Source of the DNA: SIG710 sp045604985
GTDB lineage: Bacteria > Bacillota > Clostridia > Oscillospirales > CAG-272
Direction of reading: 5' to 3'
Assembly: GCA_045604985.1 (NCBI GenBank)
Contig: JAZUPD010000027.1
Location: forward strand, 1 to 13,470
Length of the DNA stretch: 13,470 nucleotides
The stretch's first letter is position 1. Every line of letters begins with the position of its first letter. A program made the position numbers and the translations under genes. The notes beneath the pieces are model-generated. The model did no database searches and was not told the origin of the DNA. It worked only from the letters and a program-made list of their open reading frames with translations. Below, in pieces: positions 1 through 5,134 of this stretch.

Positions 1-5
1 CAGAG

Positions 6-67
6 TTTTCCACATCTAAGCTCTAAAAACACATTTTGGAAGTTAAATTTTCCACATTTGTGCAAAA
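6..67. promoter_or_regulatory. cluster of three DnaA-box-like 9-mers
   Basis: TTTTCCACA occurs at 6-14 and again at 48-56 in the same orientation, and TTTTGCACA is read on the minus strand at 59-67. All three fit the relaxed DnaA-box consensus TTWTNCACA; none is the strict TTATCCACA. They sit in AT-rich non-coding DNA at the extreme left of the window, so whatever lies further left (origin, regulated promoter or nothing) cannot be seen. The match to the consensus is observed; DnaA binding is inference. Confidence 0.35.
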
Positions 68-120
68 TGATCAAAACACCGATTTCTAATGAAACATTTG
101 CATTATAAAAAGAATACTTA

Positions 121-150
121 TTGCTTTTCTATTCCTTTAAAGCATATATT
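121..150 (+). promoter_or_regulatory. weak candidate SigA promoter for the DUF4830-type gene
   Basis: TTGCTT at 121-126 is followed after 18 nt by TATATT at 145-150. A perfect TATAAT also occurs at 165-170, but nothing resembling TTGACA lies 16-18 nt before it. Either could serve the gene starting at 209. The rest of 1-208 shows no coding signal. Confidence 0.3.
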
Positions 151-208
151 TTCATTCAACAAAATATAATTTAACAACCACATTTCGAAAATATCGGGAG
201 GAAAAATT

Positions 209-706
209 ATGTTCATTTATTCGCTGAAAGCGAACACAATCAAATTCTTTGGAGTTCTATCACTTGCATTGGTTGCCCTGATAACACTGATCGCATTTTT
301 GCCGTCAGGCAACCCTGATGTTGCTGTTTCCGCAAATGAAAACGATTCGGGAGAAAAAAACGTCAGCATTTCGTACGGCAAGATTAAAAACAGCGATGAC
401 ATCGTAAAATTTCTTGATCAATTTGGTTGGGAAGTCAAAGAAACACCAATAGAGGTAAAAGAGGTAGTGGTTCCTGCCGAATTTGACAAGGTTTTTGCGC
501 CTTATAACGAAATTCAAAAAAGTCAAGGGCTGGATCTTGGAAAATACAAAAAGAAAAAGCTCACCAGATATACCTATGAAGTTACAAATTATGATGGATA
601 CGAGGGCAAGGTGCTTGCTAATATTCTTGTTTACAGGAACAAGGTAGTTGGCGGTGATATCTGCTCAGCCGATTCCGACGGATTTCTTCAGGGCTTTGAA
701 AAATAA
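209..706 (+). CDS. membrane-anchored DUF4830-type protein
   Basis: The 165-residue product has a short N-terminal tail with lysines at 7 and 12, one hydrophobic segment at about residues 14-33, and then a hydrophilic extracellular domain. The anchor is probably an uncleaved signal. The domain matches my memory of the DUF4830 family of Clostridia: a helix ending in QFGWEV (71-76), a PAEFDKV..YNEIQKSQGLDL segment (89-110), RYTYEVTNY (120-128), and a C-terminal strand pattern VYRNKVVGGDICSAD..GF (141-159). No catalytic motif is visible and the function is unknown. The ATG at 209 is preceded by GGGAGG at 195-200, a strong ribosome binding site. It is a single-gene unit convergent with the LTA-synthase/GDPD operon. 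The family name is from memory, without a profile search. Confidence 0.8.
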   Translation: MFIYSLKANTIKFFGVLSLALVALITLIAFLPSGNPDVAVSANENDSGEKNVSISYGKIKNSDDIVKFLDQFGWEVKETPIEVKEVVVPAEFDKVFAPYNEIQKSQGLDLGKYKKKKLTRYTYEVTNYDGYEGKVLANILVYRNKVVGGDICSADSDGFLQGFEK

Positions 707-730
707 ATGCAAATATATTTATAATTTTGT

Positions 731-780
731 TTTACTGAAAAAAGGGCTGATTAAATTGGATCAGCCCTTCTTTCAGTAAA
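731..780. terminator. bidirectional terminator between convergent genes
   Basis: An inverted repeat has an outer 10-bp stem (731-740 with 771-780), one A/C mismatch (741 and 770), and an inner 10-bp stem (742-751 with 760-769) around an 8-nt loop. Read on the minus strand, the inner stem is followed by a T6 run, so it best terminates the GDPD operon. On the plus strand the tail is only CTTTC. The outer stem includes the TGA stop codon of the minus-strand gene (773-775). Confidence 0.85.
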
Positions 781-1633
781 CCCATTTTATGGGGCAAAAA
801 TAATCGGTATATATTCCGTAAAGCCCATACTCACGCCATTCCTCAAAGAATGAAAGGTCATTGACGGCATGAGCATAGGTATAAATCCCAAGCTCAGCAA
901 GGTGCAAAACGAGAGTTTTCGTCAGCACATCCTTTGGAATGGTTATTGCCCAAGGCTTTTCACTCTCAGCAAAAGCGAAAAGCCCCGCTTCTGTATCATT
1001 CATACCGTAAAGAGTAAGTATAACTCGCTCAAATCCGATTTTTTTTGCCATTTTGTATTCATCATATGAATACGCCTGCGGAATAAATCTGTCCGAAAGC
1101 TCTGCGGAAATTTCATAAAGCTCTGCAAGGAAAGGCTCGTTTCCGCATTTCCCGTCGGTGACGACATAGCAATCCTCATGCTCAGAAAGCCAAGCAAGCA
1201 GCCCATCAAGATCAAGGAGAGTAAGAGATGCAAATTTCTTTGCGTTCATAAATTCATCAAGTGTCATTGCACCTCTTCTGAAAAGCATTCTATCTGCCAT
1301 CGACTCCCAATCGTGAAGAAGAACATATTTTCCGTCAACTGTAACCTCAAAATCAAGTTCAAAAACCCTGAAACCGTTTTCATATGAACTTTCAAGAGCT
1401 TCAAGAGAATTTGTCAGTCGATAGCCGTAAACAGCACCGCCTGCATGAGCAACGAGGGACGGATGCTCACCGTCAAATGGGGGTGATGGGTGCTTAACAA
1501 TTTCCCCGCCGTGTGTTTCAAAGGACGAAACAGCATCTGTTCCATTCTTATTTTCTTCAATAGTATCATTTTGGCAAGAAAAGAGAAACATTGCACAAAA
1601 GATAAGCATAAAAGTCAAAAAAAATCTTTTCAT
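773..1633 (-). CDS. GDPD-like phosphodiesterase lipoprotein
   Basis: The 286-residue product begins with a lysine/arginine-capped hydrophobic signal and a lipobox ending LFSC, with Cys20 as the predicted lipidated residue, so it should be anchored outside the membrane. The rest resembles a glycerophosphodiester phosphodiesterase TIM barrel: first catalytic His in HAGG (His63), TNSLEAL in place of the family ENT..A segment, the metal ligands in FELDFE (Glu92, Asp94), TVDGKYVLLHDW with the second His (His107), and a C-terminal IYTDY strand. GDPD enzymes cleave glycerophosphodiesters to glycerol-3-phosphate plus an alcohol. The usual HRG arginine is Ala64 here, so the substrate may differ. The ATG overlaps the stop of the LTA-synthase gene by 4 nt (ATGA), with AGGTGA just upstream, indicating translational coupling. 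A role in turnover of glycerophosphate polymers is inferred from this neighbour. Confidence 0.85.
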   Translation of the reverse strand: MKRFFLTFMLIFCAMFLFSCQNDTIEENKNGTDAVSSFETHGGEIVKHPSPPFDGEHPSLVAHAGGAVYGYRLTNSLEALESSYENGFRVFELDFEVTVDGKYVLLHDWESMADRMLFRRGAMTLDEFMNAKKFASLTLLDLDGLLAWLSEHEDCYVVTDGKCGNEPFLAELYEISAELSDRFIPQAYSYDEYKMAKKIGFERVILTLYGMNDTEAGLFAFAESEKPWAITIPKDVLTKTLVLHLAELGIYTYAHAVNDLSFFEEWREYGLYGIYTDYFCPIKWVY

Positions 1634-3504
1634 TTTTTCACCTGCCCTCGGGAAAAATCAAACACCCTTCCCTTTCCATAAACTATATCGTAAACTGCTA
1701 ATTTATAGCTGGAAATAATCTCACTATGCTCATCGGGAACATCAGAAAATGCGTTCCCGTTGGCATCAACATAGAGACGAGGTCTGTAAATCAGCATATA
1801 GGGCGCAATAAATCTGTCAAGCCATCCGTAATATTTGCCAAGGGAAAAATCGAGCCGTTTCAAAATCGAGATGCCGAGCATATTACTGCTTTGTGTTGCA
1901 TCCTGCTCCACCTTATTATCATAATTTGTCCAAATAAGGTAATCTGTTGAAAGCATTTTTACAAGCTCATCAGGTTCCCAGTCGGTAGTCACAGAAGTGC
2001 TTGAATATCCAAGCCTTGAATATACCGTTTCTCCTTCGCCAACACCCAGATTGGGAAGATGATCACCAAAGAAAACTATCATCGTTTCTTCGTTAACTGA
2101 CGAAAAATGCTCTATGAGCCTCATAAGTGCCTTGTCAGCATCATAAAGCCCGTTTACATATCCCGAAAGTACCGAAAGCTCGCTTTTCGAAAGTATATCG
2201 CTTTCGATCGAGATTGTTAATTCATCGAATTTTTCAGCAGTATAAGGCTGGTGATTTTCCATCGAAAGTGCAAAAAGGAACATGGGATCATCGCCCTTTT
2301 CTTCGAATAGAGAAATTATTTTCTCGGATAGTGCCATATCCGAAATATACCCGCCACGCATCTCTGCATCAGAGGAAAAGCTGTCCTCAAAAAGAATATC
2401 GTCAAAGCCAAAGGCAGTATATATAGCCTCTCTGTTATAAAGATTTGAATTGTATGAGTGAAGAAATCCCGTTCTGTAACCGTATGAATCAAAAACATCC
2501 GCAATTGTGGGAATTTTTTCGTAGACAGAATTTGGAGAAAGAGAGGTGAGTGTTTCGGATTCCTTAAGAAGATTACTGCAAAGACCCGTAAGAACCTCCA
2601 TCTCAACATATCCTGTGCCACCACAATATGTATTTGAAATAAACTCTCCCGAGGTGTATTTTTCCGAAAGAGCATGAAAAAACGGAATAGGGTCTTCGGA
2701 AAAATACACCCCATCCAGCTTTGTCACATCAAAAAAGCTCTCGGACATTAAAAAGATAACGTTAGGTCTAACAGCGGGTTCTTTTTTCTCCTCCGAAATC
2801 GACGAGACCTGTGCATTAAGCTCGTCAAATGATGCCGACGCAAGGGACGCCATCTCCTCCTTGTTATTAACATAGCTCATATAAAGCCCAAGCGGAACGC
2901 CAAAATCCCGAACCCTGCTCTCCTCGGACATTTTTTCACTTTCAAGAGAGCTTGCCCACGAGGATAAAATCGGTGTGCAGAAAAGAATAAGTATAAAGAT
3001 CGCACTCACACTACCCATTATGGGGCGAATATGCATCACTTTTCCAATATGCCTATCCGCAAGGAAAAGTAAAACAACCGTTAAAATAAAAACAGAAATC
3101 ACAACAATTATATGCAATGAGAACCTTATCTGCGGTAGTGCAAAGGAAAAAATATCAAAAAAACGTGAAGCGAGCGAAAGATCTCGAAGCGCAAGCGGAG
3201 TACCGTTTATGACAGTCTTATAGTAGCTTATAAGTGAAAACGCAAGATACGCCCCGCCACAAATAGAATATGAAAGCCAAAATCTTCTTGTCAAAGCATA
3301 AATGAGCGCACAAATAAAAACAAGTACAGTATATTGCAAAAGAAATGCCGATACATTTTTAAATCCCCATAAAAAGGTATCACCAAAGCTTCCGGTGCTT
3401 ACAAGAAGCGAAAGGCCAATAATATCAATGGGAAAAACAGCCACAAAAGCAATTATCCAAAGAAGCGGATACCTGAGCTTTATTATTTTTTTATCTTTTT
3501 TCAT
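1630..3504 (-). CDS. LTA synthase family sulfatase (glycerophosphotransferase-like)
   Basis: The 624-residue product has the classic LtaS layout: about five N-terminal membrane helices (roughly 12-35, 50-71, 77-96, 128-148, 163-182) and then an extracellular alkaline-phosphatase/sulfatase-fold domain from about 245. Visible active-site elements are MSESFFD with Glu255, the likely nucleophile Thr297 in CGGTGYVEMEVLTG, His418 in MENHQP, and Asp481-His482 in FFGDHLP. LtaS enzymes transfer sn-glycerol-1-phosphate from phosphatidylglycerol to grow lipoteichoic acid. Related family members act as primases or as phosphoglycerol or phosphoethanolamine transferases, so the exact donor is uncertain. 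The ATG is preceded by GGAG at a 7-8 nt distance, and a perfect SigA promoter lies just upstream. It is the first gene of a two-gene operon with the GDPD-like lipoprotein. Length is close to that of LtaS (about 640-650). Confidence 0.9.
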   Translation of the reverse strand: MKKDKKIIKLRYPLLWIIAFVAVFPIDIIGLSLLVSTGSFGDTFLWGFKNVSAFLLQYTVLVFICALIYALTRRFWLSYSICGGAYLAFSLISYYKTVINGTPLALRDLSLASRFFDIFSFALPQIRFSLHIIVVISVFILTVVLLFLADRHIGKVMHIRPIMGSVSAIFILILFCTPILSSWASSLESEKMSEESRVRDFGVPLGLYMSYVNNKEEMASLASASFDELNAQVSSISEEKKEPAVRPNVIFLMSESFFDVTKLDGVYFSEDPIPFFHALSEKYTSGEFISNTYCGGTGYVEMEVLTGLCSNLLKESETLTSLSPNSVYEKIPTIADVFDSYGYRTGFLHSYNSNLYNREAIYTAFGFDDILFEDSFSSDAEMRGGYISDMALSEKIISLFEEKGDDPMFLFALSMENHQPYTAEKFDELTISIESDILSKSELSVLSGYVNGLYDADKALMRLIEHFSSVNEETMIVFFGDHLPNLGVGEGETVYSRLGYSSTSVTTDWEPDELVKMLSTDYLIWTNYDNKVEQDATQSSNMLGISILKRLDFSLGKYYGWLDRFIAPYMLIYRPRLYVDANGNAFSDVPDEHSEIISSYKLAVYDIVYGKGRVFDFSRGQVKK

Positions 3505-3535
3505 CGAAATACTCCGTAAAATAACTTCAACTCAT

Positions 3536-3564
3536 ATTATACCGCAGAAATCCGCTGTTGTCAA
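3536..3564 (-). promoter_or_regulatory. consensus SigA promoter of the LTA-synthase/GDPD operon
   Basis: On the minus strand TTGACA (3564-3559) is separated by exactly 17 nt from TATAAT (3541-3536). Both hexamers match the vegetative sigma-A consensus perfectly. Transcription should start near 3529, giving a leader of about 25 nt before the ATG at 3504. No obvious operator or attenuator is seen, which suggests strong constitutive expression. Confidence 0.9.
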
Positions 3565-3596
3565 ATCTTTTTCCTTTTTGCCGAATTTTGCATATT

Positions 3597-3701
3597 TCAG
3601 ACGAATTTTCCAAATGACTCTTTGTAATATTTCATCAGCACATTCAAAATCAATTTAAGAGTATGTACAATGAAATGTTCAAAATAGTAAACACTTGCCA
3701 T
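3597..3701 (-). CDS. possible 34-residue small ORF
   Basis: An ATG at 3701 opens 34 codons ending at TGA (3599-3597). The predicted peptide begins MASVYYFEHF and ends KYYKESFGKFV. It is rich in aromatic residues and Leu/Ile in its middle, with a basic tail. GAAGG lies 5 nt before the ATG, a plausible ribosome binding site. No promoter is evident upstream on the minus strand, and the ORF ends about 35 nt before the LTA-operon promoter. I recognise no family, and chance is a real possibility in this AT-rich gap. Confidence 0.22.
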   Translation of the reverse strand: MASVYYFEHFIVHTLKLILNVLMKYYKESFGKFV

Positions 3702-3786
3702 TTTGACCTTCTTTCCCACAAAACACGGTATTTGTTGCCCTTTTTGTTGACCTCGAAGCATTTTTCTCATTTCCGTCTTTCAAGAG

Positions 3787-3821
3787 AAAAAGAAAAAAAC
3801 TTGAAACCTAATGATTTCAAG
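3787..3821 (-). terminator. intrinsic terminator downstream of the decayed tRNA
   Basis: Read on the minus strand, a 9-bp stem (3821-3813 with 3808-3800, including one G-U pair) closes an ATTA tetraloop. It is followed at once by T7, C and T5. This is a complete Rho-independent terminator placed about 10 nt after the CCA-like end of the tRNA remnant, as expected if a second tRNA transcription unit once ended here. Confidence 0.7.
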
Positions 3822-3831
3822 ACTTTTGAGA

Positions 3832-3870
3832 TGGTGGACACAGCAGAACTCAGAATCTAAGTTTGCACGT
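3832..3870 (-). pseudogene. decayed tRNA 3'-half copy
   Basis: Plus-strand bases 3832-3858 match the 3' end of the intact tRNA-Val (its CCA tail, 3' acceptor strand and T arm, from 3989 upward) with one substitution and one inserted A. Eight further bases, TTGCACGT at 3863-3870, resemble TTGCATGT of the intact anticodon region after a small gap. Beyond that no cloverleaf can be built: a footprint to about 3910 would end in GGA on the minus strand, but the remaining acceptor bases and the D arm do not fit. The orientation is the same as the intact gene about 155 bp away. It is either a decayed tandem tRNA or an old integration-site duplication. Confidence 0.7.
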
Positions 3871-3951
3871 TATTTCTTCTTTTTCGTTTATCCTCATCGC
3901 AAACATTTCCGATGCAAGCATCGGAGAGATTCAAGTCATATTCGTTTTCAT

Positions 3952-3990
3952 CAAAAACAAAAAGGGGGGATGACCCCCTTTTTGTTTTTG
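3952..3990 (-). terminator. 17-bp palindromic terminator of tRNA-Val
   Basis: Arms 3952-3968 and 3974-3990 are perfectly complementary over 17 bp around a 5-nt loop. The core is five G-C pairs flanked by A5/T5 blocks. On the minus strand the C run is followed by T5-G-T5, giving a strong Rho-independent terminator directly after the tRNA. The outermost two pairs use the last two bases of the encoded CCA (3990-3989). The symmetry makes it equally capable on the plus strand. Confidence 0.9.
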
Positions 3991-4065
3991 GTGGAGACAG
4001 CAGAACTCGAATCTGCGACCCCTTGCATGTCAAGCAAGTACTCTAACCAACTGAGCTATGCCTCC
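3989..4065 (-). tRNA. tRNA-Val (anticodon GAC), CCA encoded
   Basis: The minus strand folds into a standard cloverleaf of 77 nt including CCA. The acceptor is GGAGGCA with TGTCTCC (one G-T pair), the D arm contains AGCTCAGTTGGTTAGAG, the anticodon stem is CTTGC/GCAAG with loop TTGACAT (anticodon GAC), the variable loop is short, and the T arm has a CAGA/TCTG-type stem with loop ATTCGAGT. The discriminator is A followed by CCA (3991-3989). It reads GUC and GUU valine codons. It has its own promoter and terminator and so is a monocistronic unit. Confidence 0.96.
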
Positions 4066-4079
4066 GTATTTCGTTATAT

Positions 4080-4108
4080 ATTATAACAGAGCAGACCACC
4101 TTTGTCAA
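4080..4108 (-). promoter_or_regulatory. consensus SigA promoter of tRNA-Val
   Basis: TTGACA (minus strand, 4108-4103) and TATAAT (4085-4080) are perfect hexamers with an exact 17-nt spacer. The predicted start near 4073 leaves a leader of roughly 8 nt before the mature 5' end at 4065, typical of a strong stable-RNA promoter. Confidence 0.92.
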
Positions 4109-4222
4109 TAGCAAAATTTAAAATCTTGGCCTTTATTTCCTTTTCAGAGGATAGATCACGAAAAAATCGGAAGGCGATTCGATTTGTTATTTACTAAAAG
4201 CTAAGTATACTTTTTTAATACC

Positions 4223-4252
4223 TGATTTTACCGATGAAAAAATTGCATACTT
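4223..4252 (+). promoter_or_regulatory. candidate SigF/SigG-type promoter of sigG
   Basis: CATACTT at 4246-4252 matches the SigG -10 consensus CATACTA at six of seven bases. TGATTT at 4223-4228, exactly 17 nt upstream, resembles the -35 element TGAATA at four of six. In Bacillus, sigG is transcribed by SigF and then by SigG itself. The predicted start, about 4258-4260, would fall inside the left arm of the leader hairpin and trim it to its inner 5-6 pairs. That tension leaves room for an upstream start. The -35 half is weak. Confidence 0.45.
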
Positions 4253-4253
4253 T

Positions 4254-4292
4254 ACTCCCATCCATGTCAATACTTCATTTACGGATGGGAGT
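4254..4292 (+). promoter_or_regulatory. RBS-occluding hairpin in the sigG leader
   Basis: ACTCCCATCC at 4254-4263 is the perfect reverse complement of GGATGGGAGT at 4283-4292, with a 19-nt loop. The right arm contains GGGAG (4287-4291), the only Shine-Dalgarno-like sequence before the TTG start at 4299, so folding of the mRNA would hide it. There is no T run after the stem, so it is not a terminator. A conserved hairpin occluding the ribosome binding site is known for sigG mRNA in Bacillus subtilis, where it lowers translation. Its function here is inferred from that precedent. Confidence 0.75.
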
Positions 4293-4298
4293 GATTTT

Positions 4299-5072
4299 TT
4301 GATATATAACAAGGTTGAAATATGCGGTGTTGATACGGCAAAGCTCAAAACACTGTCTCCTGGCGAGACAAATGAACTGCTTTTAAAAACAAAAGCTGGC
4401 GATAGGGGAGCAAGAGAAACCCTTATATACGGAAATCTCAGGCTCGTTCTCAGCGTTATTCAGCGTTTTACAGGAAGGCGAGAGCTGATGGACGATCTTT
4501 TTCAGGTAGGCTGCATTGGGCTAACAAAAGCGGTGGACAATTTCAATACTGAGTTGGGAGTCAAATTCAGCACCTATGCAGTGCCGATGATAATCGGAGA
4601 GATAAGAAGGTATCTTCGAGACAACAATTCAATAAGAGTCAGCCGCTCAGTGCGTGATCTTGCGTACAAAGCCATGGGGGCAAGAGAAGAGTTGACAAGA
4701 GAAAAGCAATGCGAACCATGCGTTGATGAGATCGCAGCAAAACTTGGTGAAAAAAGAGAAGCCGTTATGAACGCTATCGAGGCGGTGACTCCACCAATCT
4801 CGCTTTATGACCCTGTATATTCGGAAAACGGTGATTCTATCTATGTTATGGATCAGATCTGCGACCCGAGCTCAGGTGATGAACTTTGGCTTGAAAACAT
4901 TGCGCTGAAGGATGCCATGCGAAAGCTTGGAGAGAGGGAACGCACCATAATTCGACTGCGCTTTTACGGCAACAAGACTCAAATGGAGATAGCAGAGGAG
5001 ATAGGAATATCACAGGCACAGGTCTCTAGGCTCGAAAAGGGTGCGCTTGAGCAGATGCGTAAGCAGATATGA
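4299..5072 (+). CDS. sigG: sporulation sigma factor SigG (forespore-specific)
   Basis: The 257-residue product carries the SigG signature NKVEICGVDT at residues 4-13. Sigma region 2 follows at about 41-111 (GNLRLVLSVIQRF, DDLFQVGCIGL, KFSTYAVPMIIGEIRRYLRDN), region 3 at about 115-190, and a region 4 helix-turn-helix at about 204-257 (KTQMEIAEEIGISQAQVSRLEKGALEQM). Length matches B. subtilis SigG (260). It directs RNA polymerase to late forespore genes such as spore-protective proteins and germination functions. The start is TTG: it places the signature at the same distance from the N-terminus as in B. subtilis, and the nearby GTG at 4291 runs straight into a stop. At the position of B. subtilis Asn45, linked there to binding of the anti-sigma factor CsfB, this protein has Tyr44. 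Unusually, sigE and spoIIGA are not upstream; a tRNA is. Confidence 0.96.
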   Translation: MIYNKVEICGVDTAKLKTLSPGETNELLLKTKAGDRGARETLIYGNLRLVLSVIQRFTGRRELMDDLFQVGCIGLTKAVDNFNTELGVKFSTYAVPMIIGEIRRYLRDNNSIRVSRSVRDLAYKAMGAREELTREKQCEPCVDEIAAKLGEKREAVMNAIEAVTPPISLYDPVYSENGDSIYVMDQICDPSSGDELWLENIALKDAMRKLGERERTIIRLRFYGNKTQMEIAEEIGISQAQVSRLEKGALEQMRKQI

Positions 5073-5085
5073 TATGAAGATCAAA

Positions 5086-5114
5086 GGGATGAGGTAATTA
5101 TTTAACCTCATCCC
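5086..5114. terminator. bidirectional terminator between sigG and capG
   Basis: GGGATGAGGT (5086-5095) and ACCTCATCCC (5105-5114) form a perfect 10-bp stem with a 9-nt loop. On the plus strand it is followed by CTTATAATTTTTAT, and on the minus strand by TTTGATCTTC. It lies between the sigG stop (5072) and the capG stop (5135), so it probably ends both convergent transcripts, more efficiently for sigG. Confidence 0.8.
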
Positions 5115-5134
5115 CTTATAATTTTTATGATAAC

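Noticed and set aside
3663..3860. 65-codon plus-strand ORF
   Set aside because: No ribosome binding site, low-complexity composition, and it overlaps the terminator and tRNA remnant on the other strand.
3908..3925. 7-bp inverted repeat TCCGATG / CATCGGA with 4-nt loop
   Set aside because: No T run follows on either strand, and the position next to the presumed 5' end of the fossil tRNA gives no clear role; short enough to be chance.
3811..4086. 91-codon plus-strand ORF ending over the tRNA
   Set aside because: It reads through the decayed tRNA, the terminator palindrome and the antisense of tRNA-Val; peptides of this kind are a familiar annotation artefact.
4164..4185. short dyad AAATCG / CGATTT between the tRNA and sigG promoters
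   Set aside because: Only 5-6 bp and overlapping alternative pairings; nothing connects it with either promoter.
4245..4249. GCATA as a SigF -35 element for sigG
   Set aside because: No matching -10 lies at the right spacing downstream, and a start there would exclude the hairpin and ribosome binding site region; the TGATTT/CATACTT pair fits better.
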